A stretch of DNA of 64,000 bases from Oopsacas minuta (GCA_024704765.1 JAKMXF010000166.1:398743-462742), one strand, 5' to 3'. Counted from the first letter of the stretch, positions 9,968-22,662 are shown. Numbers and translations are program-made. The notes: generated by a model not told the origin, from the letters alone.

Positions 9968-12346
9968 ATGTCTACTAACTCAGCTCCTCTACCTCCTAGT
10001 TCAGAAATCTCCACTCTCAGAAACAGTCTCCACAGAAATGAGACCCAGCGTGACTCAGAGGACTATAGACTGACTATACAGAAAGTAGTAGCTAGTATGA
10101 CACAAGGGATAGACGTGTCCTCTCTATTCGGAGAGATGGTTAAAGCAAGTGCTACACAAGATGTGAGACAAAAGAAGTTAGTCTATCTATACATCTGTAG
10201 ATATGCAGATGAAAACCAAGAGCTCAGTTTGATGGCAATCAATACACTAATCAAAGACATGAATGATCAGAACCCTACAGTGAGGGGGTTAGCCCTTAGG
10301 AGTCTGTGTCTCCTCAAGCTCAAAGGTCTTCCTGAGTTCGTGCGTGTTCCTCTCAAATCAGGTTTGACGGACAAGAGTGCATATGTACGTCGTGTAGCTG
10401 TACTGAGTGTAGCTAAGCTATACCGACATTACCCCGAGCTAATACACGAGCTTAATATGGCTAGCTTCCTCTACTCAACAATAAAGGACAGAGATGCTCA
10501 GGTAGTCATAAACTCAATATGTGCTCTGAATGAGATCCTAGCACATGAAGGTGGTATTATTATCAATAATAACATAGCTGGTTATCTACTGAACAGATTC
10601 AATGAGTTTTCTGAATGGGGTCAGGCAGTTGTCCTTGAGACTCTAACTAAGTATAAGATACAAGATGAGAGTGAGTTAATTGATCTACTCAATCGAATGG
10701 ATCCTCATCTAGAGGCCCAGAATACAGGAGTATTAATGGCAGTTATAAAACTGTTTATGGCTATTATTAATGAAATTCCTCAGTTACAGTCTGACGCTGC
10801 AATCAGGATTAGACCTATCCTATTGAACATAGCTTCATCTCCCTGTTCTGAAATATGTTATTCAGCTCTAGCACATATAGAAATACTCATAGACAAGCTA
10901 CCTTCTCTCAGTTTACAGCAGAACCATAAGACATTCTATTGTAGATACTCAGATCCTGTTTATGTTAAAGTTAAGAAAGTAGAAATGCTAGCCCAGCTGA
11001 TATCTGATAAGAACATGCATGAGATAATTAACGAGCTGAGTGAGGCAGCACTTGATAGTAATATAGAAGTAGGTAAGCGAGCTGTTAACACTATTAAAAC
11101 TATAGCGTTACGTCATCCAAATGCTGTAGAATTGTGTCTGGTTAAATTCAGTGAATTACTGACTATAGAGAGACCACATATAATTACAGTACTGTTGGTT
11201 TCCAGCACTACACTTGTTAGGAAGTTTCCCGATAAAGCTGACGTGTTCGTCAACCATATACCAGATCTTCTACAACATGTTGAGGATAGTGTGGAAGGGA
11301 GAGCGTGTCTTGTCTGGTTACTAGGAGAGTTTGGCACAACTCTATCAGAATCTCCGTACATTCTAGAGCAATACATCAACTCTATTGCTGACGAAACAGA
11401 ACCTAGTTTCAAACTGAATTTACTCTCAGCTTCCATGAAACTATTCCTCAGAGGACGTGCTCCAGAGATGCAGCTATCTCTCGGTAAACTGTTGGCTTAC
11501 TATATAGAAGAAGAGATGGACATGGATGTACACGATAGAGCTCTCCTGTACTATCGTATGTTGAGAGAGAATGTGTATGAAGCTCAGAAGATATTCTCAA
11601 AACCTGCTCATTCACCTGAATTGTCATTTGACATACCAACCGAGCAACAGCTAGAGTTTAACTCTGAATTCAACTCTCTAGCTGTTATATACAGTCGTCC
11701 TTCTAGTCACTTTATAACACAGACCCCGCCTTACGTCACACGACCATACAAACCTGCAGAAAATCCTCTAGATGAATTACCCACCAGACAACTCCATATA
11801 GAGTTAAATGATCTACCAGGTTCTCCTACTCGGGTTATTCCCCCTGTTGAGCAACCTCCCCTCCTGGATATAGACGTTTCTGAGCCAGCTGTTCAGCTTG
11901 CGGAAGAAGTACCACCACCCTCCTTGGACGTATTCGATCACCTGTTGATTACTCCTGTCTGTGATGAAAAGCCTAAAGAGCTGATTGATTTGATCCCAGA
12001 CGCTAAACTCTCTTCTAAGGAGTTTGAACGTTTATGGAGGAGTATCACATCTGAACAGGTAGTAGAATTTCAGCTAGCAGTTCTACCTACACCAAAAGAA
12101 TGGAAACAAACAGCTCAAATTTTTAACATTACTCTCATGGCATGGAGTCCCACACACATACAACCAATGAAATGTTTCCTCTATGCACAGCACACTGAGG
12201 GCAGCTGGTTACTCGTGCAGACTCTGATATCAGCTGACAAAGACCTCAAAGCTATGATTAGAGTACAAAATAGTGCGCTTTCTAATACCTTTAGGACTCA
12301 TTTCAAGAATTCTTTCATTGGATCCTGGATGCCACCAGACGTATAA
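9968..12346 (+). CDS. AP4B1: AP-4 complex subunit beta-1 (beta-4 adaptin)
   Basis: Large beta subunit of the AP-4 adaptor, which sorts cargo at the trans-Golgi network without clathrin. The 792-residue protein is encoded in one exon. Residues about 25-540 are an adaptin trunk of HEAT-like repeats, with conserved blocks MVKASATQDVRQKKLVYLY, NPTVRGLALRSLC and KSAYVRRVAVLSVAKLY that match AP-4 beta better than AP-1/2 beta. A Pro-rich hinge (about 590-660) is followed by a beta-adaptin appendage platform (about 680-792, from SSKEFERLWRSI). The reading frame extends upstream. ATGs at 9941 and 9968 are both possible, and 9968 gives the family-like N-terminus. No frame damage is visible. Confidence 0.93.
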   Translation: MSTNSAPLPPSSEISTLRNSLHRNETQRDSEDYRLTIQKVVASMTQGIDVSSLFGEMVKASATQDVRQKKLVYLYICRYADENQELSLMAINTLIKDMNDQNPTVRGLALRSLCLLKLKGLPEFVRVPLKSGLTDKSAYVRRVAVLSVAKLYRHYPELIHELNMASFLYSTIKDRDAQVVINSICALNEILAHEGGIIINNNIAGYLLNRFNEFSEWGQAVVLETLTKYKIQDESELIDLLNRMDPHLEAQNTGVLMAVIKLFMAIINEIPQLQSDAAIRIRPILLNIASSPCSEICYSALAHIEILIDKLPSLSLQQNHKTFYCRYSDPVYVKVKKVEMLAQLISDKNMHEIINELSEAALDSNIEVGKRAVNTIKTIALRHPNAVELCLVKFSELLTIERPHIITVLLVSSTTLVRKFPDKADVFVNHIPDLLQHVEDSVEGRACLVWLLGEFGTTLSESPYILEQYINSIADETEPSFKLNLLSASMKLFLRGRAPEMQLSLGKLLAYYIEEEMDMDVHDRALLYYRMLRENVYEAQKIFSKPAHSPELSFDIPTEQQLEFNSEFNSLAVIYSRPSSHFITQTPPYVTRPYKPAENPLDELPTRQLHIELNDLPGSPTRVIPPVEQPPLLDIDVSEPAVQLAEEVPPPSLDVFDHLLITPVCDEKPKELIDLIPDAKLSSKEFERLWRSITSEQVVEFQLAVLPTPKEWKQTAQIFNITLMAWSPTHIQPMKCFLYAQHTEGSWLLVQTLISADKDLKAMIRVQNSALSNTFRTHFKNSFIGSWMPPDV

Positions 12347-13792
12347 TTATTAATAAGAATGTTCATTCGATTATTATACATTTGTGTATATCGTTAGTAA
12401 AGATTATAACCTTGTAAATCTATATTCGAGATAACTGAGAATTATAAGACTAGTTAGGTATTCATACAGACTCAATCAGATTTCTACAGCTATATGTAAT
12501 TCAAAGAATTAATGGGAAATTTTGTTTGTTAGCCAAGAGACCACGGAGCTATGGTGACCCTCCTTTCAAAATACTTCTTTAACTATAGTGGAAGCGGCTT
12601 GATCCGGAATCGGATAATCGTGATTTACGCTCTATCGGAACTCGGTCTTATATGGAAGTATCTAAAAATTAACTGAAATTTACATCGGTTTCGAATAATC
12701 GGGCAAAAGCTTTACTCCCGAGCTGTCACAATTAATTGGCTTCTGCTGTATGATAAATTATAGGATAAGTGTACACTTCCTCGAATGGACATTTCGTCAT
12801 GGGTCCTAACTTGCTGGAGATGTTTTGGGTATTCTGAGCTACCCCACGGCTGGTTGAAAGGGATTCTGAATTACGAATAATTGGGATAGGTGGAAAGAAT
12901 CAGTGTTTGCAACCGCTGGTTAAATTCAACCCCGCTGCGTTGCGCAGGGCTTATAAATTTTGTCGGCTGCTGTGTAGTCTAATAATTTAATTGGATCTCG
13001 CTGCGGGTTCCTTTAGGCTATCATGCTGACTAGTGTGCATAACGGTTAGCGGAATGTAATAGCCCATAAATATCACAGATGCGCCTACATATATTATTAT
13101 TTTACAAATGTTAAGTAAGATACCTCGTTAAAAATGTATCAAAACCGATTGCCTATGTTTATCCCTTTTTGTACTAAAGCCCATAAAGTCTAAAATTTTC
13201 TTTAAAAAAATTACACTCTTCCCGAGAAAGATTAATCAACGTCTCCCAAGGTTTTGATTGAATTTGTTCACAGCTTCCTGTAGTATAATATATTTACTAC
13301 ACACACTTTGATTTTTATGGTAATTTTCATATTAGTATTATACAATATTTCCATTTTATGGGATCTATTAACTAATTACTTTCTTAACGATGTTTGAATT
13401 CGAACTACGCATATAATCATTTAATAAATTACCTGAACACAACGATGTATTTTTATCAGAAGAGTGTGTGTTTGTAAGCGCTGCCAACGCTTGTAAACAC
13501 TAGAAAGAATGCTGTGTAGTAGTATTCTGGTTAGAAAATTAGTACATATGACTATCCACCAGGGAAACTGCTATAGGGGGCATTTACTATATGATGCCGG
13601 CAATAATATCTATATCTGACGAATCCTGTTCGACCAAATGTCCGTCGACGAAGTGTCCGCCATTCTAATTATAGATGTTCTTATTCTTGGTACAATATAC
13701 TTACAAGGCCGTAGAGATAGGAGGGGATTGGGCGTTAAGCTCCCCCAATTGTAGAACTTATTGCCAATATTACTAGTATTAATAAACTATAG
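12347..13792. other. Intergenic, no gene recognised
   Basis: About 1.4 kb with no credible coding exon, RNA gene or paired transposon ends. The GC-richer patch at about 12900-13030 is not recognised. Confidence 0.6.
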
Positions 13793-13894
13793 TGGAACAT
13801 CGTTAATACGAACACGAAAGGACGGTTAAAATTTGTTCGCATTAGATAATTACAAAAATTGTAACAACTAAAATAATTGTAAACAGGAATTTCT

Positions 13895-14745
13895 AAATGA
13901 GCCACAACAAATATAGTTCCTAAAGTAGAAATACAAATGCCACATGGTATGTTACATCCCTTTCTTCTCCCTGCTATATTCCCTACTATATGAATAAGTT
14001 CTCCTGAAGGAGAAAATATTTTGATGATGTTACGGTAATAATCGCTACAGAGAATATTCCCTGCTGGATCCAAACAAAAATACATTGGAAAAGGAAAAAT
14101 ACCATCCCACACATTAGAAACATATGAATTTATCAGATCTCCATTTCTCCAGTAGAAATGGACACAATAATTACTGCAATCTAGGACTGCTATTCCGTTT
14201 GGAGTGACCTTTACGTCTCGAGGACTCTTTAGCTGTTGAGTACCCAAACAATTTAAGAATGCAAGATTTTCTGAGTAAATACATACTCTATTATTGTCAC
14301 GATCAGCTACATAGACTTCTCCATTATAGTCGATACAGAGTCCACAAGGATGATCTACCTCTCCCTCACTTGATCCTCTGGTATCAGTCCTCATTACCTT
14401 AAACTCACTGAATTGGAACAAAGTATGGCGTGTATAGTCTGTAACAAAGACGTGATCTTCTGTTGCTGCTATACCCCAGGGACCCTGGAGTATGGCCGGT
14501 CCAAAAGTAGTGACGAAGTTTCCCTCAAATGTAACAACTTAATACGACAGTTGCCCCTATCAGCTACGTATATCAGCTAATTAGCTTCATATAATGCTAG
14601 ACCTCTTGCTTCCGATAATTCGTTGTTAGCATTCCCACTCTTCCTAACAGATATGGCAGGCTGTTTCTTAAGAGAGTAGTCTACTTTCCATACATTCACC
14701 TGGGTAGACATAGGAGTAGCTTCTGGATTTTTAGTTGCCGTTTGT
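13895..14745 (-). pseudogene. NHL-repeat protein pseudogene (3' truncated)
   Basis: Reading leftward from about 14745, the frame encodes a short lead, then NHL-type beta-propeller repeats with IYVADRGNCRI, VTDYTRHTLF, EVYVADRDNNRV and ILCSDYYRNIIKIF blocks. Lesions are an in-frame TAG at 14577-14579 and a frameshift at about 14540. Coding similarity stops at about 13895, where a fragment of the CAGTAGAAC-type MITE (about 13793-13860) begins. It lacks the coiled coil that precedes the propeller in the paralogs at 18.4 and 28.4 kb. It is clearly non-functional. Confidence 0.8.
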
Positions 14746-15047
14746 TTGATCGGAGTTAGTTGTGTAATAATTTAACAATATCTGAACTAGTATTGTCTGT
14801 CTATGTAGCTTTTATCGATATTCGATAGGGTTAATGGAATGAGTGATATAGTAAATTGCAATTTGCTAATAAATAAACCTAATAAATATCCAAAAATATG
14901 CATATATACCTGGTATCTAATCCAGGCTGTCAAAAGTTCCTATATAATAAGGTCAGGTCTCAAGATTATTCAGGGCAATTTCTGGTCATATAACAATCAA
15001 TTGAGTGCAAATAATAAACTCAGTAATGAGGAAACCACACTCTAAGG

Positions 15048-17332
15048 CAGGGGTCTTCAACCTTTTTCTTCTATGAGCCAAATATTAGTTTCGTATTAGA
15101 TTGGCGAGCCGCATTAAAAGTTAAGGATTATGTATTCTATATATTAATATAGTACTGTATTATTATGAGTAATTTATCAGAGTAAAATATTAATGTGAAG
15201 GTTGGTACTGTTTTTGTTGTTGTATTAAGATGCTATCTATATTAGGTTTCATATCAGTCGATGAAATACGAAGAACGTCTTGGAGGTGGTCATCAGTCAA
15301 ATTAGTTCTATATTTATTCTTGATATATTTCATTTTAGAGAAAAATGCCTCGCAAGTGTAAGTGCTTCCAAATAAACTAGCTATCCTTCTTGCGTGTTTT
15401 AAAATAGCAGGATAGATATCTGAAGGAAGAGTTTTATAGAAACTAATTACTCCAACATCCTTGAAGTCTGCCTTGAGATCTATGCTAGACTGCAGGTCTA
15501 CGAGTTCAAGTTGAAGCTCCTGTGGAGCATATTACGGATCAAAACTGAAAGGCTGTGCAAAAATCTCGAAGCTTTGTTGTTGATTTCTAAAATCTCCAAA
15601 TCGAGTATCAAAGTTTTCTTGGAGATTTGAAATAATTTCAGCATATTTGTTTCCATCGGCTATCTTGTGACTTTAGTGCTGGAAAGTGAGAAAAATTGTT
15701 ATTTTTAAGCTGTAACTTAAATAGAGCGAGTTTCATCTCAAAACTTCGAATTGTGGCATAAAGTTCATGAATCAACTTGTTCTTTCCCTGAAGTGTGGAA
15801 TTTAGAATATTTAGGTGTGTAGTCATATCTAGAAGGAAGGCAAAGTCGCTAATCCAATTTGTATCTTCGAATTCAGGAACTTTCTTGCCCTTTGAGGCTA
15901 AGAAACTTGATATTTCATCTCGTAATTCCCAAACTCTTTCAAGAACTACTCCTCTACTCAACCACCTAACACTTGTAAAATATAATACATCTCCGTAATC
16001 TGAATAGAGATCTTTCAAAAATTCTTTAAATTCTCTATGATTCACCCCTTTAGATCTGATAAAATTTACAACGTCTACTATCAACTTCATAACATTTTCC
16101 AGTCCAAGTGTTTTCGCACATAGGGCCTCTTGATGAATAATACAGTGACACCATGATATTTCTGTCACATTATTTTCTGTCAACCATCGTAGAACTTGAC
16201 CAATAAACCCTGTACCTGTACCAAGCATTGATGGAGCTCCATCTGTTGAAATGCCAGATAACTTTAAGGCAGGAATGTTGTTTTCCGACACAGTCTTAAG
16301 AAACTCATCGACAATATCAATGCCACGAGTTCTTCCATGCATAGAACGCAGAGACAGTAATTCCTCGGTAATGTTGAAGTTTTCATCAACGCCTCTTATC
16401 CAGATTGCCAATTGCTCAACATCACAAATATCTTTACTTCCATCAAGTGCCAAGCTACAGAAACTAAAACAACTTGTCTTTTCCAATAGTTGTGTATGAA
16501 TATTTTTTGAAATTGATTCCACTCGACGCATTACTGTCGTAGCGCTCAAGGATACCTGCTGTATTAGTTGTTTTTTGTCTGGACAACATTGATCAGCGAA
16601 TTCATTTAGACATTCCTTTATAAATTCACCATCCGTAAATGGTTTCATACGTTTCGCGATTATATTACTGATAGCAAAGCTAACTGCTGTGATAGACTTA
16701 ACCGAATTATCATTTTTTGAAAAGCTTGATTGTTCACTCTTCAAGTTTCTTTTAAGATTGTCTAGTTTAGTCTTTCGTGATTCCCCAAGAATTCCCACAA
16801 AATTTGATTGGTGTTTGGTATTGTAATGCCTTTCAAAGTTTCCTTTTTTAGCGGAAGCTATTGTTTCACGGCATATTAGACAAATGAACTTGCCACTGTC
16901 CTCCACGAAAAAATACTTTATTTCCCATTCTATCTTGAATGACCGATTTTCTTCTTGTATCTTCCGCTTTTTCGACGTAGAAGTAGCCATAGTGGATACG
17001 TAAATAATTAATGAATAATAAAAAATGTGTATTTGGAGAGTATTTGAAATCCGAAAATGAAATTGTATATTGTCAAATACTTCTGATTTATACTTGTATT
17101 TGTATTTGAATATTGACTGAAGACTTAAATTAATTACTGAAGACAACAAAGGTCTTCTATACACTTTAAACACCATCAAGGTTTCCAGGATTGGGAAACA
17201 AAAAAGTGCTAATATTTAAGTATATTCACAATATCTGTTGAATAAAATACAACAAATTTCAAAATTAACAAAGTGAAGACAAAATAAACAAAAACAAGAA
17301 TTATCCCGCGAGCCGCAGGTTGAAGACCCCTG
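15048..17332 (-). mobile_element. hAT-superfamily DNA transposon, full length, 8-bp TSD
   Basis: The element starts CAGGGGTCTTCAACC at 15048 and ends with its inverted copy GGTTGAAGACCCCTG at 17332. Identical CTCTAAGG octamers flank it at 15040-15047 and 17333-17340, the 8-bp duplication typical of hAT. The subterminal word GCGAGCCGC is also inverted. Total length is 2285 bp, with one transposase gene on the minus strand. Confidence 0.95.
15190..16990 (-). pseudogene. hAT transposase of the GTF2IRD2/ZBED-like type, two lesions
   Basis: From ATG at 16990, the protein has an N-terminal Cys2-His2-like zinc finger (CLICRE ... HYNTKH, about residues 35-60). The hAT catalytic core follows with SLALDGSKD, GISTDGAPSMLG and the SWCHCIIHQEALCAK block. 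The long frame ends at 15638. The next codons continue in another frame (about 15665), then an in-frame TAA interrupts just before a C-terminal dimerisation region containing ASLFGSTYTCEAFFSKMK and LTDDHLQDVLRI. With only one frameshift and one stop, it is a recently inactivated copy, or a copy with assembly errors. Confidence 0.88.
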
Positions 17333-17340
17333 CTCTAAGG

Positions 17341-18442
17341 GATGGATGGAAATCTTCCCAGTTTTTACTCAGTATATATTTTGACGAAAACCTATTACAA
17401 TGAAGATTATCATACTCGAAACTAGTTGACTGTATCATGGAAGTGATCCAATTCAATTTACGAGGTAAGTGACGAGATTAGCAAGGTAAGATTATTAAAG
17501 AAGAAATATAACCGGAATTCCCCGAAGCCCGAATATGACCTGATTCAGGTCAGGTCATGAACTTTTGACAAGCCTAATCTAATCAGCTCTATTCCAGGAA
17601 AAGTCCACTCGTATTGGAATTTGATATGCTACTCTTTCTCTTCCTGAGACTAACTCGGTGAGGCTTGTCAGTAGGTAATACATATACAATATGTAAATTT
17701 GTTGTTGTTTTTATGAATATAAAGTAAACAAATTTGCAAAATTTATGTAGATACTTGCTCTCAACGGCTACAAAGGGGGTTGATTTTACAAAATAATTCG
17801 ATAATATATCTGCATATACGTATATTCGTGAATTACATTGTTCTAAATATATCTATATTATAATACTCAAAGGGGCCGTCAATTTTGGAGAATAATGGAT
17901 ACCTCGAAGCGGAATGCGCCGAATTCATAACGAAGCGACGAGCCAAAGGCTCGTAATATTGAATATCATGATAGTCAACACAGTTTTCCATTGTATCTAA
18001 CCTGAAATATTTCTCAGATCCAGGAGTCCAAAATCAGTCGGGGTCTGCCGCTTTACGCTATCTACACGGGGTGGTCAGGGTGCCCCTTAATGAACACAAA
18101 TAAATAACCATGAGCTGCACTATCAGTCTGTCGGCTGGACATTTTCGTACTATTTGTTAGCAGGAATATAAGTAAGAAAAAACCCGATAGCAAGAATAAA
18201 CCGCTGGAAAATGTATATATATATATATCCTACATTCTTTACAATCTGAGGATGAAAATGGCATGAAATACCGGTTTAGACTATGTACACAAACATTTCG
18301 TGGACAACTAAACGTAATACAAATTTTTGATAGGAATAGTGAATAAAATTCAGCAATTGTATGTACTGATAATTGGTCTCATTCTAAAAACTAAATTACA
18401 AATACTAGAGACCTTGTAGCTATAGAGATGAGAGGATAATAG
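17341..18442. other. Intergenic with a Helitron-like 3' fragment
   Basis: No gene is seen. Bases about 17690-17962 match internal and 3' parts of the repeat at 30886-31327, including ATGAATATAAAGTAAACAAA and the terminal hairpin ACGAGCC-AAA-GGCTCGT. A short (TA)n run lies at about 18213. Confidence 0.6.
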
Positions 18443-19855
18443 TTAAAGTTCAAATACTTGCAGTTGATCATCATCTCTATCACAAAGTGTAACAATTGAA
18501 TTGTCATCAAATAGAGCTATACCAGCTGGTTCCATGAACTCTCCCTCAGAATTTCCCCTACATCCGATATTACAGATATGGAATCCTGTATTCCTGTATA
18601 TCTTAATACAATCATGAGTAGAGTCTGTAATCAATATGTTATTATCAGAATCAATACAGAAACAAACTGGATGGCCAACCTTCTGTTTGTTATTTCCCTT
18701 CTTAACCACTCTTCTAAGGAACATACCGCCTCTAGTATAAAAGCTTACGCAGTATTCTCCGTCATGTAGAATAGCTACTTCACTCCCTACAGCCTTCACA
18801 TCTCTTGGGTTACTCAATTGGGAAGTTAACACAGTTATAAATACGAGATGTTTCGTAAAAACAACAACACGATCTCTCCCTTGATCACACACATAAATCC
18901 GCTCACTGCTATCCATGGTGATACCAGTAGGATTATTGAAAGCACTAGTAGTACCGTAGTGAGTAATTTCCTTAATGAATGTGCCGTCTAGCTTATAACA
19001 GTGTACTGCATCTCTCCCAAATATAGTGATATACACACGATCCAAACTGCCCGAAACATAAATACCAACTGGATTAACCATTCTTTTGTGGGTGAATTCA
19101 CGGAGATAACTGCCGTCACGTTCAAATACAACTATACAGTGGTTATTGTAATCAGCTACATATATATGATCAGTATCGTCATCTATACCTACGCCACGTG
19201 GGTCATCTAGTTCTCCGCAACCTTGGCCTGCCAAACAACTAGTATTAGTGGGAATACTTATTATTTTGTATTTCTGTTCTAGACTAAGTTGTACCTCCTC
19301 ACAGCTCGAACTAGAAGAAGAATTGCCAGTATACAAAGGAATATAATCAGCTACTTAAGGAAATATGTAAAGTTTCTGATCACTAATATTGAGTTTTTTC
19401 ATAGAATTAGTAAGACTATCCTCTTGTGGATGTATCTTAACACTAATCTTACAGAAGTTATTCAAGAGAATCTGTTCTGTAGAGAGATCCCAGTCAAGCA
19501 CCAGAAGCTTGCAATTGTTCTCTGAGAATAAATGTTGTATTTGATCAGTAATTGAGCTAATACGATTACCCAAGTTACTGCTGATTACAGTGCTACTGAG
19601 ACATTGCGTTAAACGCCTTAGTTCTTCCTCCTTCTCCACTTCTATGCGATGTTCGTTTTCCATTTCCTGAAGTTTTTCCAAAAGCTGAGATTTAAACACG
19701 TTTATATTTTGTATCAATCTACTAAAATTTGTTTCGAGTTCTACTCTAGCATTCTGAATCTGAGAGAGGAAATTTAGTTGATAAGAAGCTCCAGCCATAA
19801 ATACCAATACAGCTAAACTAATATTGATGTAAGATATATACTTAAATTCGTTCAT
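18443..19855 (-). pseudogene. Membrane-anchored coiled-coil NHL-repeat protein with one in-frame stop
   Basis: From ATG at 19855 the frame encodes a hydrophobic segment (about residues 9-30), a coiled coil (about 35-110) and a linker, then meets TAA at 19355-19357. The same frame continues without any other lesion for about 297 codons encoding six NHL propeller blades, for example HIYVADYNNHCIVVF, RIYVCDQGRDRVVVF and NILITDSTHDCIKIY, and ends normally. I tested the nearby GT...AG pairs; none removes the stop and keeps frame. So this is a very young pseudogene, a readthrough gene or a sequence error. The family (TRIM/NHL-like, without RING here) mediates protein or RNA binding. Confidence 0.7.
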
Positions 19856-20220
19856 TCTTGTATAAATAGTAATCTATTATCAGTGATCGACAAATTAGTT
19901 GGTTAGGTGAACTTAGTGGCTTAGTTAAAACTTAGGATTTTTGGTTATACACTTCCGTCTAAAACGCGGGAAAGCTAGTGTCTGTATGTATGTGTGTCCG
20001 CAGCTGTTTCATATGTACCAAATCCATAGAAGTTGACACTAGTAGTCTGATACCAAACTACATGTATTATGCAAAAATTTTGGAAAAGTAAATCAGAAAA
20101 TCAAAATTAATTCCACAACCTGATACAATATTTTAGAAGAAAATACTAAACAATATGCTACACAATTATTGTTCTGTAAATACGAATACTAAGTACAGAG
20201 TAAACACAATATTAATAAAG
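19856..20220. other. Intergenic, nothing recognised
   Basis: AT-rich DNA between the NHL and TRAF loci, with no coding exon or repeat ends identified. Confidence 0.5.
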
Positions 20221-21736
20221 TTATAATAATGGTAACAATTCTACTCTAATTTGAAGAGTTATGCTGTCTTCTTTATTATATTTCTCTTCTAATATTTCAG
20301 TGCATAAAATGAATGAACCAGTTCCCAAACCTTTATTCCTTAGCTCAGTAGGTCTCTTTAAGCTTTCAGAATATTTATCCAAATTAGTTACTACATTAGC
20401 GTGGACAAAATTATTTTGATTGTTAATCTGATTGAATAGAATAAATGTACTCTTGTATTTGATAGGCCAATGTAGTTTATCGTTACAAGCTCCATTCATA
20501 ATACAAATGAAAACACCTACTTTATCTGCATACCATGATTCCATTGAATACAGCCCTGACACTTATACAAACCAATATAGAAGGGATCACTGTAGGTATT
20601 CTCTTCGTTTGTATTTTTAGTTTGACACCATTAATCTTCCATTCCAATTGTCCTGAAGAATGCTGTGTTGAAAGTGCTTGAGTTAATTCTTCAATTCTTT
20701 TATCTTTGTCAATAATCTGATTTTCTAAATTTGTTACTCTGAAAGTAACACCAGTTAATTGCGCATATGCTGTATCCAATTTGTCTTGTATTGTCTAAAA
20801 TTTTCATTTTGAACCTGTTTGAAATCTGATAGCTCTTTGGCCTTAATTTGATTTCATTTCTAAGAATGCTATCTTATCAGTTGCCCTATCTAGTTTGTCC
20901 TTAATCTCAGTGATGGATAATTTGTAGTGTATTTGCATGAATTCTCTTTCATGAAGATCGAACTCTCTCCTCTCCATCTCCTCTCTATATCCATGGTCCC
21001 AATAAGGACACTGTACTTTCTGTAGAGGACACTCATTAGCTAGATGGATAGGAATAACTCTCTTTTTCACTTGTTTGATCCTTCCTCTCCTTCTGTTACA
21101 CATCCATTCGGGCAATAAACTGGAAAGTGCTCACAGTCCTCCAAATGAGGATTCATCTCACAAGCCTTCACTTTCCCGAGACAGAATTCACAGACTAGTT
21201 CTCTCAAGGGACTCGAGTCTCTCTGGTGTTCTGGAATCAGTCTCCTCTCCAGCTTTACAACTTTCCCTTTGCTCTCTCCTTCTAGAGAGACACATCCCAG
21301 AGGACACAGTACAGGAAAGAACTCACATTGTTCCAGGTGGCGTAGTACTGTACTTACTGTGTTACTCCATTTAAACCCTTTCTTCTTCAGGGGACAACTA
21401 ATCTACAAATAAATAACTCATCTGTAAATACAAACAAACAGTTGTAACTAACAACAAATTAACTACCATTTTATCGTTGACAATTTCACGATTCATCTGT
21501 ACTGGTTGCCATGCTACACCCACTGGAATGCAGACTCCACATCTCACTTCTTCCTGATAGAGACAAGGCTCTCTTAGCAATCCTCTACAGCTGCAACATA
21601 GCAATAATTTCTCTTCTACTTTGCTAGAGAAGTTTTCCACCAACAAATCTACCCTCCAGCCTCTATAGCTACCATCCTCTGTCTTTATGTGGACTAAATC
21701 CTCTCTCCCTTCTGAGTAACCTAACTTCTTGGCCAT
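20221..21736 (-). pseudogene. TRAF-like gene with multiple frameshifts
   Basis: Reading leftward from ATG at 21736: a degenerate RING (LLCCSCRGLLREPC ... CGVCIP), a 64-nt intron (21466-21403, GTAGTT...TTTGTAG) whose removal joins both frames in phase, then TRAF-type zinc fingers (HLEQCEFFPVLCPLGC, CPNGCVTEGE, HLANECPLQKVQCPYWD), a coiled coil and a C-terminal MATH/TRAF domain (KLHWPIKYKSTFILFNQ). Frame changes occur at about 21080, between 20843 and 20779, and twice in the MATH domain (about 20615 and 20555). Intact TRAFs link receptors to NF-kB and MAPK signalling. At least four lesions make this copy dead. Confidence 0.8.
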
Positions 21737-21895
21737 AATACAATCTATAAACATCATCGTAAATATATTGATTATACCAAAAATTACGAAGCATGTTAAT
21801 AGTGGACCCGAGTCAGCACAGGTTTGTTTCTGCACAAAAATGTATGCGCATTTGTACAGTACGTTCAAATTAGCGCTAAATACATAATGCATTCG

Positions 21896-22662
21896 GGCTT
21901 CCCTAATTCATGGAATGGGGCGGACAATTTTTCTTGAAGAAATTTCAAATTTGTTGTTTGTTGCACATTTGCCCTTGTAAATCACAGAATATTGTATCAT
22001 GACAGTTGTCAAGACTTATCACGTTGGTTGAAATCAATTATCTCAGTTTTCGAAATCTGCACTTCGTCTTGTGTGTATAATTTACTATCAGGCTAGTATA
22101 ACGCACTTATTCTAGCCTGATCGTACTCGCTGAGTGATGAAGATTCCATTTTAGAACGTCCAAATCGGTGTACAATTGAAAATGTTAGAGCAAGTACACT
22201 ACTAAGCCAAAGTCTTGGGCGAAATTGTATTAGTCATCAAATCAATTTATACTATAAAACATCTAGTAATATATACCATATTTGGTCCCCACCCAAAGTC
22301 GGTGCCACTGTAGTTAATGTCCCCTGGATAATTCTAGTAAATAGAGCTTCCTCTGGTTGTGTATCCGGGTGCCAGACTAGTTCCAGGTTGTATAATTGGG
22401 TATTTTATAGCTTGATCTGGGTGTTAAATGGGATATTTCTCCAGGAATCGAAATTAGAGAGGGAAATTTCTAGGAATAACTTGAATTTGTATAAATGGAT
22501 ACAACTTTCACATATTGATCACCATCGAAGTGAAATGTCATAGCAATTGCTTGACAACTGTTATTCTACACTATTCTGTGATTTTCAGGGTCAAATATGT
22601 GTCAAAAGACAAATTTGAAATTCTTCAAGACTCTCCGTTCCGTTCCGTGAATTAGGGAAGCC
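21896..22662. mobile_element. MITE with long inverted ends, GGCTTCCCTAATTCA family
   Basis: GGCTTCCCTAATTCA at 21896 and its inverse GAATTAGGGAAGCC ending at 22662 begin diverged inverted ends of about 150 bp; both contain CACAGAATATT/AATAxTxTGTG and TTGTCAAG/CTTGACAA blocks. It carries no transposase. The related element at 26068-26452 shows a clear 10-bp target duplication. No clear duplication is visible here. Confidence 0.7.

Noticed and set aside
19340-19400. Short intron that would remove the TAA in the NHL gene
   Set aside because: The best GT...AG pair (73 nt) shifts frame and meets a new stop, so it does not rescue the gene.
21075-21374. Plus-strand ORF at the TRAF locus, similar to one at 26547-26885
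   Set aside because: Both are antisense shadows of the duplicated TRAF zinc-finger coding region; their similarity comes from the minus-strand gene.
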